Of a DNA stretch of 64,000 bases, positions 32,274 through 41,130 are shown piece by piece (position 1 is the first letter of the stretch; every line of letters starts with the position of its first letter). Source of the stretch: an uncultured Collinsella sp. (GTDB lineage Bacteria; Actinomycetota; Coriobacteriia; Coriobacteriales; Coriobacteriaceae). The stretch is taken from NCBI GenBank assembly GCA_958370785.1, contig CATXKN010000002.1, positions 1 to 64,000 of the forward strand, written 5' to 3'. A model generated the notes under the pieces. That model searched no databases. It was not told where the DNA came from and worked only from the letters and a program-made list of their open reading frames with translations. The position numbers and the translations under genes were made by a program.

Positions 32274-34076
32274 TTAGGCCTTCTTGCGACGATAGAGCAC
32301 GAAGCCGCAGACACCGATGATGACGACGGCGCCAACGGCCATGGCGGCCATGTTGTTGCCCTCGGACTTCTTCTCGGTGGCCTCTTCCTCTTCGACCTCG
32401 GGCTCGGCTACGTCCTCATCGGAGAGGGCCTCGTCGGCGTAGGTGATGGACTCGACCAGGCAGTCGTTGTCGGCATCGTAGTCGCTCGGGACGAACTCCT
32501 CGGAGAAATCCTCCTCCTTGAGGTAGTCGCGCATTTCCTCGAGCATGGCCTTGCACTTGAGGTAGGTGTTTTTGGTGGCAGCCTTGCCGGCTTTGTTGGC
32601 CAGGGCGGTGCGGGCCTCGGTGCCCTCGGCGGCCTGCATGGCCTCGTCGACGGTCAGGTTCTGCTCGATGAGCTCCTTCTGCAGGGCGTCGAGGTAGGCG
32701 CGGACGCCAGTAGCGCAGTGGTCGCGGTTCTCATAGGCGAGCGTGTTGATGTCCATGAGGACGTAGTTGATGGAGTTCTTGGGCTCCTCGTTGTTCACGA
32801 CGTCTTCCTCTTCGCAGTGATCGAAGGAGACATCCTGATCGCTAAAGTAGGGGCTGACCTCGGTGAGCAGTGCGGAGTAGAGGGGGATAGCGACGGAGAA
32901 CTCGGCGTTGGAGAGCATCTCCCACTGGATGGTCGCGATCTCGGGATCCATGCCGTGACGGATCTGGAAGGTGTAGATCTCGGTGGTCGCCGTATCATTA
33001 AAAACATAGGCGCCGTCGGTGTTGGCGTTGAGGCCGGCGACATTTTCGCCGCGAGCGGCGAAGGAACGGATCATTTCAAAGGTGTTCCAGTCGGACTTGC
33101 CGGGCTGGAAGAACAGCGGCTGCATCTCGTGGACCAGGGCGCCGGTCGTGGCGCGAGCATCTTCGCGCTCGTCTTTCACGATCTCGTAGTCGGTGCCTTC
33201 GGCAAGCGGAGCCATGAAGTAATCGCGTCCCTGGATATAGCGCGACCACTGGTGCATACCGGCCTCGCTAATCTCCTCGCCGTAGGTCTTGGCGACGTCG
33301 AACTTGCCGTCGGTGTACTCGGCAAAGCCCTTCTCCTTAGGCATGGACTCGATGCCCTCGGAATGGAGACAGTTCTCGGTGTCATCGAGGTCGACGTTAT
33401 AGGTGAGGTTGCCGATGTTGGGGTTGAGCGAGGCGATGTCATCGGCGAGCTTCATAGCAATCCACTGATGGCCGGAAAGCGCGGCGAACAGCCAGGTCTC
33501 GGTGCTGTCGGCGATGATGATCTGGTCGTTGGAGCAGACGCCCTGCTCGTCGATCAGGCTGCCGATGAGCTCGACGCCCTCGCGGGCCGTGGCACTCTCG
33601 CCCAGGATGACGCTGGCATAGCTGTACTCGCCAATGCCAGTCTCCTCGGTGATGGGATCGGCCTCTTCAGCCTTCTCGTTATAGGAGGTGCTCAGCGTGG
33701 CAGAGCAGGAAACGCCCTTCTCGTTGATGCCAGCCTCGGAATATGCGTCGTAGCGATCTTCCCACTGCGAGGGGTTGTCGCGAACGAAGGTGTAGCGGTA
33801 GGTTGCGCCCTTGGACTTGTATTCAAAACCAGACTCGACCGAGGTGTACTTGTTGCCGTCCTTGTGTGCGGGCTCAATGCCAAAGTGCTTGACATAGCGC
33901 GGACCGAAGTCCTCGGAACGGCCGTAGTACGTGTTGCCGTCTGCCGTAAGCTTGCTGCCCATGTAGATCTGGGTGCAGGCGAGCGCCGAAGTCGGCATGG
34001 CCATGATGGCCGCTGCTCCAAACGCAAGGCCGCAGCCGAGCTTTTTGAGCGTGTTGACAGGATGAGTAAACCTCAT
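32274..34076 (-). CDS. Cell-surface C69-family dipeptidase (PepD type)
   Basis: About 600 residues from the ATG at 34076, with GGGAGGG upstream. A signal peptide ends ...MPTSALA, and the next residue is Cys (CTQIYMGSKLTADGNTYYGRSEDFG), the N-terminal nucleophile of C69 Ntn-hydrolases, exposed by signal cleavage. The dipeptidase domain runs to about 480. A charged acidic segment (EPEVEEEEATEKKSEG) precedes a C-terminal membrane helix (MAAMAVGAVVIIGVCGFVLYRRKKA), so the enzyme is anchored outside the cell with both catalytic ends processed. Role: dipeptide cleavage for amino-acid supply. Confidence 0.9.
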   Translation of the reverse strand: MRFTHPVNTLKKLGCGLAFGAAAIMAMPTSALACTQIYMGSKLTADGNTYYGRSEDFGPRYVKHFGIEPAHKDGNKYTSVESGFEYKSKGATYRYTFVRDNPSQWEDRYDAYSEAGINEKGVSCSATLSTSYNEKAEEADPITEETGIGEYSYASVILGESATAREGVELIGSLIDEQGVCSNDQIIIADSTETWLFAALSGHQWIAMKLADDIASLNPNIGNLTYNVDLDDTENCLHSEGIESMPKEKGFAEYTDGKFDVAKTYGEEISEAGMHQWSRYIQGRDYFMAPLAEGTDYEIVKDEREDARATTGALVHEMQPLFFQPGKSDWNTFEMIRSFAARGENVAGLNANTDGAYVFNDTATTEIYTFQIRHGMDPEIATIQWEMLSNAEFSVAIPLYSALLTEVSPYFSDQDVSFDHCEEEDVVNNEEPKNSINYVLMDINTLAYENRDHCATGVRAYLDALQKELIEQNLTVDEAMQAAEGTEARTALANKAGKAATKNTYLKCKAMLEEMRDYLKEEDFSEEFVPSDYDADNDCLVESITYADEALSDEDVAEPEVEEEEATEKKSEGNNMAAMAVGAVVIIGVCGFVLYRRKKA

Positions 34077-34312
34077 AATCCCTCCCAACCGTTGAAACCC
34101 CGCGGAACCGTGCAGGATTTCAGCTAATAAATACATCTATTAGCCTATCGGAAGTCTAAATAGTATTCATCTATTTCGATGAAATACTCGATGAGCGTCC
34201 TAAAATATGCGATGAGCGGACAAGAATACTCATTATCTAACTTTATTTAAATAAAGACGCCCTGCAATTACTGTACCTGAATAAAGCGCTTTGCACGGGG
34301 CACAAAGAAAAA

Positions 34313-34349
34313 TCCCCCGCTGTCTGGCAAATGCATAAACAACGGGGGA
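34313..34349 (-). terminator. Terminator after the small membrane peptide gene
   Basis: Reading leftward, TCCCCCG (34349-34343) pairs with CGGGGGA (34319-34313), with TGT/ACA extending the stem after a mismatch, then a T-run. Confidence 0.7.
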
Positions 34350-34384
34350 GACGATAATTGGATGAATATCATACCAATGTGGAA

Positions 34385-34477
34385 TTACTTCTTCCGGCGG
34401 TGGATCACGTTAATCGCATAGCCGACGAGCATGGCCAGAACGATGACGATAAAGCCAATCAGGGGGTTGTCGTTCAT
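34385..34477 (-). CDS. 30-residue single-helix membrane peptide
   Basis: An AGGAGG site 6 bases upstream of the ATG at 34477 opens a 30-codon frame: MNDNPLIGF, then a hydrophobic helix IVIVLAMLVGYAINVI, then a basic tail HRRKK and TAA. It starts 9 bases after the lipid-kinase stop on the same strand and is followed by a terminator, so it is the last gene of that operon. The strong binding site, the transmembrane-plus-basic design and the position argue for a real gene. Function unknown; it could modulate the kinase at the membrane. Confidence 0.75.
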   Translation of the reverse strand: MNDNPLIGFIVIVLAMLVGYAINVIHRRKK

Positions 34478-34486
34478 GGGGTCCTC

Positions 34487-35404
34487 CTATTTTCCGAGCG
34501 GGGAGAATTCGTCGACGATGAGGTCGAGGCATTGCGGAAGCGCGCGGGCTCCAAAGACGCCCGAGTTGCTGGAGATGATCTCGCCATCGAACTGCATGCC
34601 CAGCGACGGCGTGCAGGTGATTTTGGCTTCCTTTGTCTGGATGATCTTGAACTGCGGACGGCCAAGCACCTTGCCGGCGGGGTCGAGCGCGGCGGTGATC
34701 ACAGTGGGCAGGAGCTGGACGGTTTTTACGGGCTCGATGACAGCGATGTCGACCATGCCGTCGTTCATGCGGCAATCGGGGAACAGGTTGATATCGTTTT
34801 GAATGACCGAGGTGTTGCCGGCCATGCAGCAGATGCCATCGAGCTCCTCGACAATGCCGTCATGCTCAATCGTAAAATGCGCCACCGTGGGGTTGGGTGT
34901 GGCGAGCGCCGACAGGAAATAGGCGATCTCGCCGATGTCGTTTTTGGCGGGGGCGGCCTTCATCATGATCTCGGCGTCGAAGCCCGAGCCGGCGATGATG
35001 ATAAAGCCGTGGCGCTTCTCGTTGCCGTTCTCGTCGAGCCAAAAGAGCTCGCCCATGTCCACTTTGACCGTGCGACCGGCGCGGCAAGCCTTGGCAAGCG
35101 CCGCTGCCTCGGGGGCATTACCGATGTTGTTAAAGAACAGGCAGGCTGTGCCGGAGGGGAAGACGAGCGTGGGGACACCGCACCCGCGCATTTGGTCGAG
35201 CACGTTGGAGACGGTGCCGTCGCCGCCCGAAACGACCACGCGATCAAACTCGCGCACGTCTGCCACGGCGTCCTCGGGTTCCATGCCATCGCCGATAAAG
35301 CGCATCACGACCTCGTCGCCGCCCTGCGCGAGGGCGTGCGTGAACGCGTAGATTTCATCTGAGCTGGGGCCCGATGCCGGGTTGTGGATGATAAGGCAGC
35401 GCAT
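34487..35404 (-). CDS. Diacylglycerol kinase-family lipid kinase (DagK/YegS type)
   Basis: 305 residues. The N-terminal nucleotide-binding domain has LIIHNPASG and the phosphate-binding SGGDGTVSNVLDQM near residue 60, then VFPSGTACLFFNNIG. The beta-rich C-terminal domain contains IIAGSGFDAEIM, NDGMVDIAVIEP and MQFDGEII. These soluble enzymes phosphorylate diacylglycerol or related lipids at the membrane surface, recycling lipids released by glycopolymer synthesis. The exact lipid is not decided by the sequence. Divergent from rnd. Confidence 0.88.
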   Translation of the reverse strand: MRCLIIHNPASGPSSDEIYAFTHALAQGGDEVVMRFIGDGMEPEDAVADVREFDRVVVSGGDGTVSNVLDQMRGCGVPTLVFPSGTACLFFNNIGNAPEAAALAKACRAGRTVKVDMGELFWLDENGNEKRHGFIIIAGSGFDAEIMMKAAPAKNDIGEIAYFLSALATPNPTVAHFTIEHDGIVEELDGICCMAGNTSVIQNDINLFPDCRMNDGMVDIAVIEPVKTVQLLPTVITAALDPAGKVLGRPQFKIIQTKEAKITCTPSLGMQFDGEIISSNSGVFGARALPQCLDLIVDEFSPLGK

Positions 35405-35502
35405 ACTTACGTTCCCGTTCTGTGACTAACCGAGTATAGTTGTAAGGCAATGCCGATATCCTACCCGTGTTTTTCGGGCCTAACCTTATTCGATGGGTTG
35501 AT

Positions 35503-36636
35503 ATGTACATTTCCACACATCAGGCTCTACTCGACTTTTGCCAGCGCGCCCGCGAGTTCGACGCGATTGCCGTCGATACCGAGTTTTTGCGCGAGCGCAC
35601 GTTCCACCCGCGCCTGTGCTTGGTCCAGATTGCCACCCCTGCCGAGAGCGTCGCGGTCGATCCTCTGGTGATCGACGACCTATCGCCGCTGGCCGAGCTT
35701 ATGGGCGATGAGAGCGTGACCAAGGTGTTTCACGCTTGCTCGCAGGATATGGAGGTTATGCTCCATACCGTGGGCGTGCTGCCGCGTCCCATTTTTGACA
35801 CGCAGGTGGCCGCCGCCTTTTTGGGCGAGCGCCAGCAGATTTCCTACGGCGCGCTCGTGCAGACGTTTTGCGGCGTCTCATTGCCCAAGACCGAGTCACT
35901 GACCGATTGGTCGCGCCGCCCGTTGACCGACAAACAGATCGAGTACGCGATCGATGACGTCAAGTACCTGATTGTCGCCTATACCGAGATGATGAGTCGC
36001 CTGCGCGAGCTGGGCCGGGTGGACTGGGTACTCGACGAGTTGCGTCCGCTGGCCGACGAGTCGCACTACCGCGCCGATCGTCACGAGGCATTCCGCAAGG
36101 TCAAGCGCATCAACTCCTGCAGTCGCCATCAGCTGGGCATTGCGCGCGAGCTTGCCGCTTGGCGCGAGGACCGCGCCGAGCGCCGCAACATCCCGCGCAA
36201 GTGGGTCATGTCTGACGATACGCTGCTGGCGCTCGTCAAGCGCAACCCTGTGCGTGTTGAGGAGTTCCGCAGCATCCGCGGCACCGACCAGCTGGGGGAG
36301 CGCGATGTGGATGGCGCGCTCATGGCCATCAGGCGCGGCGCGAGCTGTCCGCACGATCGCCTGCCGCTCATGGTGCGCGGGCACCGTCAGATTTCGCCGG
36401 AGTTGGAGAGCGTGACGGACCTGATGTATGCTCTCATTCGCCTGGTTGCCGAGCGCTCGGGCGTGGCGACCTCGGTCATTGCCTCGCGCGATGACCTGGC
36501 CGACTATATTGAGCATCCCGAGCAGAGCCCCCTGCGCGAAGGCTGGCGTTTTGAGCTCGTGGGCTCGCGCCTGGACGATCTGCTCTCGGGCAACATGGGA
36601 CTCACCGTGAAGGATGGAAAGATTGAGTTGCTATAG
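35503..36636 (+). CDS. rnd: Ribonuclease D
   Basis: About 377 residues from the ATG at 35503. The 3'-5' exonuclease domain has all DEDD-type motifs: AVDTEFLRERTF (Exo I), VFHACSQDMEVM (Exo II), and IEYAIDDVKYLIVAY (Exo III, with the Tyr-type spacing). The HRDC domain follows (RHQLGIARELAAWREDRAERRNIPRKWVMSDDTLLAL, near residues 205-245) and a second helical HRDC-like part ends the protein. It trims tRNA and other RNA 3' ends. The ribosome binding site is weak; an upstream in-frame start at 35467 is less likely. Confidence 0.92.
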   Translation: MYISTHQALLDFCQRAREFDAIAVDTEFLRERTFHPRLCLVQIATPAESVAVDPLVIDDLSPLAELMGDESVTKVFHACSQDMEVMLHTVGVLPRPIFDTQVAAAFLGERQQISYGALVQTFCGVSLPKTESLTDWSRRPLTDKQIEYAIDDVKYLIVAYTEMMSRLRELGRVDWVLDELRPLADESHYRADRHEAFRKVKRINSCSRHQLGIARELAAWREDRAERRNIPRKWVMSDDTLLALVKRNPVRVEEFRSIRGTDQLGERDVDGALMAIRRGASCPHDRLPLMVRGHRQISPELESVTDLMYALIRLVAERSGVATSVIASRDDLADYIEHPEQSPLREGWRFELVGSRLDDLLSGNMGLTVKDGKIELL

Positions 36637-36643
36637 GTATATA

Positions 36644-36790
36644 GTTACGCGGTTTTACCAAACCGCGTAACAGCTCGACGCTGCAAACGGCCGAGAGCGG
36701 CAATCTGACGTTCAATCGTCGCTCGCGTACCAAAGTACGCGTCGCTTCTCTTTCACGTCACCTTGCTCGCTCTCGGCCGTTTTCGCTGAC
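36644..36790 (+). repeat. Palindromic repeat family 1, copy B (147 bases)
   Basis: Same length as copy A at 15572-15718 and in the opposite orientation. The 5' hairpin (GTTACGCGGTTT with its complement) is identical. The main stem here is AAACGGCCGAGAGC/GCTCTCGGCCGTTT in place of the copy A sequence, a coordinated change on both arms. The strings CAATCTGACGTTCAATCGTCG and TCTTTCACGTCACC are shared (each arm shown on this strand). Confidence 0.85.
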
Positions 36791-36874
36791 ATTGCCAAAA
36801 CATCGATGTTGATTTGCTGGTCAGTCGAATGGGTAGAATGCCTCCAACGTGTAACTCGATTCGGAGGAATTCGC

Positions 36875-37579
36875 ATGCCTTATTACTATGGATACGGCTT
36901 TGGCATTGACCCGCTGTACCTGCTGGTTGTTCTTGTCTGCACGGTGCTTGGCCTTGCTGCGCAGAGCTATATCAACTCGACATACAAGACCTGGTCCAAG
37001 GTTCGCTCGGACGGCGATACGGGTGCCACGGTCGCTCGCCGCATGCTCGACGCCAACGGTTGTAGCGCCGTGGGCATCAAGGGCGTTGCCGGCGAGCTCA
37101 CCGATCATTACAACCCGCAGGACAACAACTTATATCTGTCGGATGCCAACCGTTCGGGCGGGTCGGTCGCAAGCGTTGCCGTGGCCTGCCACGAGGCGGG
37201 TCATGCCGCCCAGCGTCAAAGCGGTTATGCCATGATGAAGGTACGCACCGCTTTGGTCCCCGTCGTCAACTTTACCCAGAACACCTGGACGATCGTGCTG
37301 CTCATGGGCCTGTTTATGAACATCGCGGGGCTCACGACCCTCGCGCTGGTCTTCTTCTCGTTTAGCGTGTTGTTCCAGCTGGTTACGCTGCCGGTCGAGA
37401 TCGATGCCAGTCGCCGCGCCGTGGCGTATATCGAGCAGTCGGGCATGAGTTCCAAGCAGGTCAACGGCGCCAAGAAGGTGCTGACGGCAGCCGCGCTTAC
37501 CTATGTGGCCGCAGCGCTCACTTCGATCATTCAACTGCTCTACCTGATGGCTCGCTACAACAGAAACTCCAACCGATAA
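36875..37579 (+). CDS. YugP-family zinc metallopeptidase, membrane-bound
   Basis: 234 residues from the ATG at 36875, with GGAGGA upstream. An N-terminal membrane helix (DPLYLLVVLVCTVLGLAAQSY) precedes a cytoplasmic domain with the zinc motif ACHEAGHAAQ near residue 107. Two more helices (TIVLLMGLFMNIAGLTTLALVFFSFSVLFQLV) follow, then EIDASRRAVAYIEQ, whose acid is the third zinc ligand, and a last helix. This is the YugP (peptidase M48-like DUF) pattern. Substrates in the membrane are unknown. Confidence 0.9.
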   Translation: MPYYYGYGFGIDPLYLLVVLVCTVLGLAAQSYINSTYKTWSKVRSDGDTGATVARRMLDANGCSAVGIKGVAGELTDHYNPQDNNLYLSDANRSGGSVASVAVACHEAGHAAQRQSGYAMMKVRTALVPVVNFTQNTWTIVLLMGLFMNIAGLTTLALVFFSFSVLFQLVTLPVEIDASRRAVAYIEQSGMSSKQVNGAKKVLTAAALTYVAAALTSIIQLLYLMARYNRNSNR

Positions 37580-37694
37580 CAAATAGGACAGGCAGGCGCC
37601 GCGGGGATTCGTGTCCACGCGGCGCTGTACTATGTGTTGGACTTGAATTTGCGCAGGGCCGGAGCCCATGTGCACGATGACGAAAGGAGGCTGC

Positions 37695-39146
37695 GTGGCA
37701 GGCTGGAATCTGACCGGCAATACCGTTTCCGCCGAGTTCGACGGATCGGACGAGCAAGAGCGCAAAGAGCTCAGCGTGAGCCAAGCGGTGGAGATCGCCG
37801 CCGGCGCGCTCGATGCCATTCCGCAGCTGAGCGTTTTGGGTGAGGTCACGGGTTTTCGTGGTCCCAATGCCCGAAGCGGCCACTGCTACTTCCAAATCAA
37901 GGACGACTCGGCGGCCGTCGACTGCATCATCTGGAAGGGCGCCTACCTTAAGCGCACCTTCGATCTGCGCGACGGCATGCAGGTGAGCTTTAAGGGCAGC
38001 TTCAATCTCTACAAGCCTACGGGTCGCATGAGCTTCGTCGCCCGCTCGTTTTCGCTGGCGGGGGAGGGTCTGCTGCGTCAACAAGTGGCTCAGTTGGCCG
38101 AAAAGCTGCGTCGCGAGGGCCTGATGGACGAAGCGCGCAAGCGCCGCATTCCGGTGTTTTGCTCGCGTGTGGCGGTCGTCACCTCGCTTTCGGGTGCCGT
38201 AATCGACGACGTCAAGCGTACCTTGCGCCGTCGCAACCCGCTCGTCGAGCTTGTCTGCGTGGGCGCAAAGGTCCAGGGCGAGGGTGCGCCGGCAGAGCTT
38301 ATTGAAGGCTTGCGCCGCGCCGCTGCCATTACGCCGGCGCCTGATTGTATTTTGCTCGTGCGTGGCGGCGGTTCCTTCGAGGACCTCATGACCTTTAACG
38401 ACGAGGAGCTTGCCCGTGCGGTGGCAGCTTGTCCCGTGCCTGTGGTGACCGGCATTGGCCATGAGCCCGATACCTCGATTTGCGACATGGTGAGCGACCG
38501 TCGCGCCTCCACGCCAACGGCAGCGGCGGAATCGGTGGCACCGGCTATGACGGAGTTGGCCGACGTGCTCGAGACGCGCCATCAGCGTCTGGGCGCCGCG
38601 ATGGCTTCGATGATCGGGTCGGATCAGGTCGATTTGGAAATGCTCGATCAGCGCGGTCGCCGTGCCTGGGATGCCTATACGGCTCGCTTGGGCGATGCCC
38701 TCGATGCCGCCGCATGCCGCCCGTGCCTCAACGATCCAACGTTTATGGTCGAGCGTCGCGAGTCTGAGCTTGCGCTGACTGCCGATCGACTGTCGGGCGC
38801 CATAACGCGTTCGGTTGGGGCCTTCCGCTCCAACTTCGAGCGTCTGCCCGAGCGCTTGATCGCAAGCACCTCAGGGCTCGATGGCAAGCGCCATGCGCTC
38901 ACGCTTGCGAGTTCCCGTCTGGAGCATCAGGGACGTACGATGCTCAGCAAGCCCGCGTCCGACCTGGGCCGAGCTGCCGCGTCGCTCGATGCCCTGTCGC
39001 CGCTCAAGGTGCTTGCCCGCGGTTACTCCATCGCGTACAGCGATGATGGCGTGGCTACGAGCGCCAAGACCTTTAAGCCGGGCGACGCCATCCGCGTGCG
39101 CATGGCGGACGGCAACGTGTCGGCAACCGTCAACGCGGTCGAGTAA
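37695..39146 (+). CDS. xseA: Exodeoxyribonuclease VII large subunit
   Basis: About 483 residues from a GTG at 37695, which an AAAGGAGG site selects over upstream codons. An N-terminal OB-fold (SVLGEVTGFRGPNARSGHCYFQIKDDSAAVDCIIW) binds single-stranded DNA. The catalytic domain has the conserved VTSLSGAVIDDV, LLVRGGGSFEDLMTFNDEELARAVAACPVPVVTGIGHEPDTSICD and DRRASTPTAAAE. A coiled coil follows, and the C-terminal LSPLKVLARGYSI completes the active site. With XseB it degrades single-stranded DNA from both ends. A leading hairpin (GCGCCGCG/CGCGGCGC, about 37597-37624) lies upstream. Confidence 0.95.
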   Translation: MAGWNLTGNTVSAEFDGSDEQERKELSVSQAVEIAAGALDAIPQLSVLGEVTGFRGPNARSGHCYFQIKDDSAAVDCIIWKGAYLKRTFDLRDGMQVSFKGSFNLYKPTGRMSFVARSFSLAGEGLLRQQVAQLAEKLRREGLMDEARKRRIPVFCSRVAVVTSLSGAVIDDVKRTLRRRNPLVELVCVGAKVQGEGAPAELIEGLRRAAAITPAPDCILLVRGGGSFEDLMTFNDEELARAVAACPVPVVTGIGHEPDTSICDMVSDRRASTPTAAAESVAPAMTELADVLETRHQRLGAAMASMIGSDQVDLEMLDQRGRRAWDAYTARLGDALDAAACRPCLNDPTFMVERRESELALTADRLSGAITRSVGAFRSNFERLPERLIASTSGLDGKRHALTLASSRLEHQGRTMLSKPASDLGRAAASLDALSPLKVLARGYSIAYSDDGVATSAKTFKPGDAIRVRMADGNVSATVNAVE

Positions 39147-39188
39147 ACCGCGTTTCATAGCGATAAGCCTTTAGGAAAGGAAACAGAT

Positions 39189-39455
39189 ATGGCAGAGAAG
39201 ACCCCGGTCGAGCAGCTTACGTACAAGCAGGCCTCGCAGGAGCTGGAGCTCATCATCCGCAGCTTGGAGTCGGGTGATATGGAGCTCGAGGAGTCGCTCG
39301 AGAGCTATACCCGCGGCGTCGAGCTCCTCAAGAGCCTGCGCACCCGCCTGTCCGATGCCGAGCAGAAGGTCTCGGTGCTCCTTAAGGACGTCGACGGCAA
39401 CGACGTGCTCGCCGACGGCGAGGCCGCCAACACCGACGACAACCTCTCGTTCTAA
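39189..39455 (+). CDS. xseB: Exodeoxyribonuclease VII small subunit
   Basis: 88 residues, the usual XseB size, consisting of a helical hairpin: LTYKQASQELELIIRSLESGDMELEESLESYTRGVELLKSLRTRLSDAEQKVSVLL. Several XseB subunits wrap the coiled coil of XseA. The gene follows xseA by 42 bases with AAGGAAAC upstream and is followed by the HIT gene. The acidic tail DGNDVLADGEAANTDDN is unremarkable for actinobacterial members. Confidence 0.93.
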   Translation: MAEKTPVEQLTYKQASQELELIIRSLESGDMELEESLESYTRGVELLKSLRTRLSDAEQKVSVLLKDVDGNDVLADGEAANTDDNLSF

Positions 39456-39504
39456 CCATCCCGACCAAATATAATTACCTTGGTCTGTGAGAAAGGAACC
39501 TACC

Positions 39505-39840
39505 ATGTGTGATTGCATCTTCTGCAAAATTGCCAACCACGAGATCCCCTCGACCGTTGTCTATGAGGACGATCAGGTCATCGCCTTCGATGACCTCAAC
39601 CCCCAGGCGCCGGTCCACACGCTCGTGATCCCTAAGAAGCACTACAGCGACATCGCCGACGACGTGCCTGCCGAGACCATGGGCGCCATGGCTCACGCCA
39701 TCCAGGAGGTCGCCAAGGCCAAGGGCCTGGAGGACGGTTTCCGCGTCATCTCCAACAAGGGCGTCAACGCCGGCCAGACCGTCATGCACTTCCACATGCA
39801 CATCCTCGGCGGCAAAAACCTGGGCGAGAACCTCATCTGA
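39505..39840 (+). CDS. HIT-family nucleotide hydrolase (Hint type)
   Basis: 111 residues from the ATG at 39505, preceded by GAAAGGAA. CDCIFCKI near the start holds a partial zinc-ribbon Cys pair, and the histidine triad HFHMHILGG near residue 97 carries the catalytic His. DLNPQAPVHTLVIPKKH matches the Hint branch, which cleaves adenosine 5'-phosphoramidates such as AMP-lysine. It ends an xseA-xseB-hit operon before a strong terminator. The physiological substrate is unproven. Confidence 0.92.
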   Translation: MCDCIFCKIANHEIPSTVVYEDDQVIAFDDLNPQAPVHTLVIPKKHYSDIADDVPAETMGAMAHAIQEVAKAKGLEDGFRVISNKGVNAGQTVMHFHMHILGGKNLGENLI

Positions 39841-39853
39841 GGGCGCCTCGCGC

Positions 39854-39887
39854 GCCGATTTCGTTGACGGTTGAAATCGGCTTTTTT
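39854..39887 (+). terminator. Intrinsic terminator of the xseA-xseB-hit operon
   Basis: GCCGATTTC (39854-39862) pairs with GAAATCGGC (39873-39881), followed by six Ts. It marks the left border of the AT-rich island. Confidence 0.9.
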
Positions 39888-40033
39888 CTTTGATGGCGGC
39901 CCGGAGATGTCTGTTTGAGCGGGCGTCTCCCGGTTCGTTTTTTGTTGCGAGCCGGTGACAATTCGAGTCCATATGAGTAGCCAGGTCGCGGCGGATCTAC
40001 GATACTCCTTGAAATCGAGTTAAGGATTGTTTG

Positions 40034-40930
40034 ATGAACTTGTCGCAATTGGAGTACCTCGATGCCGTTGTAAGACTGGGTGGTGTTCGTCGGGCGGCCT
40101 CTATGCTTCATGTAACGCCGCAGGCCGTCTCGGTCGCAATTAAAAAACTTGAATCCGAACTGGGCGTTGAGCTGATTGATCGCGCGGGGCGTGAGATCGT
40201 CCCCACCTCAGAGGGAAGAGAATTCGCTCGCCGTGCTCAAGATGTTCTGAACCAGATTGATGGGCTCAGGCATTTTGCCAACCAAGATGTTCGGGGCGTT
40301 TCTCCTGACGGCCATTTTCGACTTTACGTTCCTTGCCTGCACGGCAGGGGCGAGCTGTTTTCTGACGATTGCTACGATAAGTTCGTAGAGGAGCATTCTG
40401 AGATTCACCTAGACGTCTGGCATCAGCCGAGCGCTGCATGCTTTGAATCATTGATGATGGGTATCTCAGATGCCGCCGTTTCGTTTGAAGAACCTCGTGA
40501 CGGCAGCTTGAATTACAAAAATCTCGGAGAGAAGAGCCTTAAGGTGCTTGCCTGCTCCGATCACCCTTCTTTTTCTCGCTTGATTCGAATTGAAGATCTC
40601 TTCGACAGTAGGGTCGCCGTTCCCATCAACTTGGGGCCTTGTTTGACTGCCCTATCAAAGTGTCCGGAAACTCAACTTCATGATTTGAAATTTCGTGACG
40701 TGGAGTATTCGATTCCGGAGCAATGCCGTTTTATTAATTCAGGGGGAAGAATACTCGCGTTTTCTGGTTCCCGGATCTGTGCAGAAAACTCGTCAATATT
40801 GGAGTTCGACATTAGGGCATCTAGAGAACTCTACCTTCCCGTCTATTTCTGTTTTAGGAAAAATGAATGGACGGAAAGACACCGTACTGTGTTTTGGCAT
40901 CTCATGAAAACTCTATGCGGCATTAGATAG
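40034..40930 (+). CDS. LysR-family transcriptional regulator beside the RiPP genes
   Basis: About 298 residues. The N-terminal winged helix-turn-helix is standard: LSQLEYLDAVVRLGGVRRAASMLHVTPQAVSVAIKKLESELGVELIDRAGREIVPTSEGREFA. The effector domain (residues 90-298) is divergent and Cys-rich (CLHGRG, DDCYD, SAACFES, ACSDHP, LGPCLTALSKCPE). Base composition falls from here on. It lies 111 bases upstream of the peptide gene on the same strand and is the natural candidate to control it; the effector could be the peptide product or a metabolite, which the sequence does not show. Confidence 0.87.
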   Translation: MNLSQLEYLDAVVRLGGVRRAASMLHVTPQAVSVAIKKLESELGVELIDRAGREIVPTSEGREFARRAQDVLNQIDGLRHFANQDVRGVSPDGHFRLYVPCLHGRGELFSDDCYDKFVEEHSEIHLDVWHQPSAACFESLMMGISDAAVSFEEPRDGSLNYKNLGEKSLKVLACSDHPSFSRLIRIEDLFDSRVAVPINLGPCLTALSKCPETQLHDLKFRDVEYSIPEQCRFINSGGRILAFSGSRICAENSSILEFDIRASRELYLPVYFCFRKNEWTERHRTVFWHLMKTLCGIR

Positions 40931-40969
40931 ATGCGGGGTAAATATAATTTGTCGGTCTCTTTCTTCTGG

Positions 40970-40999
40970 TTGACAGTTTTCGGGCTACTTTTCTATTCG
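40970..40999 (+). promoter_or_regulatory. Candidate promoter of the RiPP precursor gene
   Basis: A perfect -35 TTGACA at 40970-40975 is followed after 18 bases by TATTCG (40994-40999), a weak -10. The palindrome GCGATCGC lies just downstream. A good -35 with a poor -10 is compatible with activator dependence; the start of transcription is not known. Confidence 0.5.
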
Positions 41000-41041
41000 A
41001 GCGATCGCCATGTTCTGATGACAGGATAGAAAGGTATACAA

Positions 41042-41119
41042 ATGACTCCCCTTAATAAAACGAATGCCGATGTGAGCTCTGAACGCGTTGTCTGCATGTA
41101 CAACGCTTGCAAAGCTTAA
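41042..41119 (+). CDS. RiPP precursor peptide, 25 residues with two cysteines
   Basis: GAAAGG stands 8 bases before the ATG at 41042. The frame reads MTPLNKTNADVSSER, then VVCMYNACKA, and stops with TAA at 41117-41119. A short polar leader followed by a C-terminal core with a C-x4-C pair, directly before two radical SAM/SPASM maturases and an exporter, is the layout of a radical-SAM RiPP precursor (sactipeptide or ranthipeptide-type thioether chemistry on the cysteines is the likeliest). There is no GG-type cleavage site and no protease in the cluster. The terminator after it would let the peptide be made in excess over the enzymes. No known precursor family was recognised. Confidence 0.82.
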   Translation: MTPLNKTNADVSSERVVCMYNACKA

Positions 41120-41130
41120 TTTTCAAAGCG

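Noticed and set aside
32265..34127. A 620-codon frame opposite the C69 dipeptidase
   Set aside because: It spans exactly the dipeptidase gene, which has a signal peptide, nucleophile Cys and membrane anchor; the rightward product is Gly/Val/Asp-rich with no domain.
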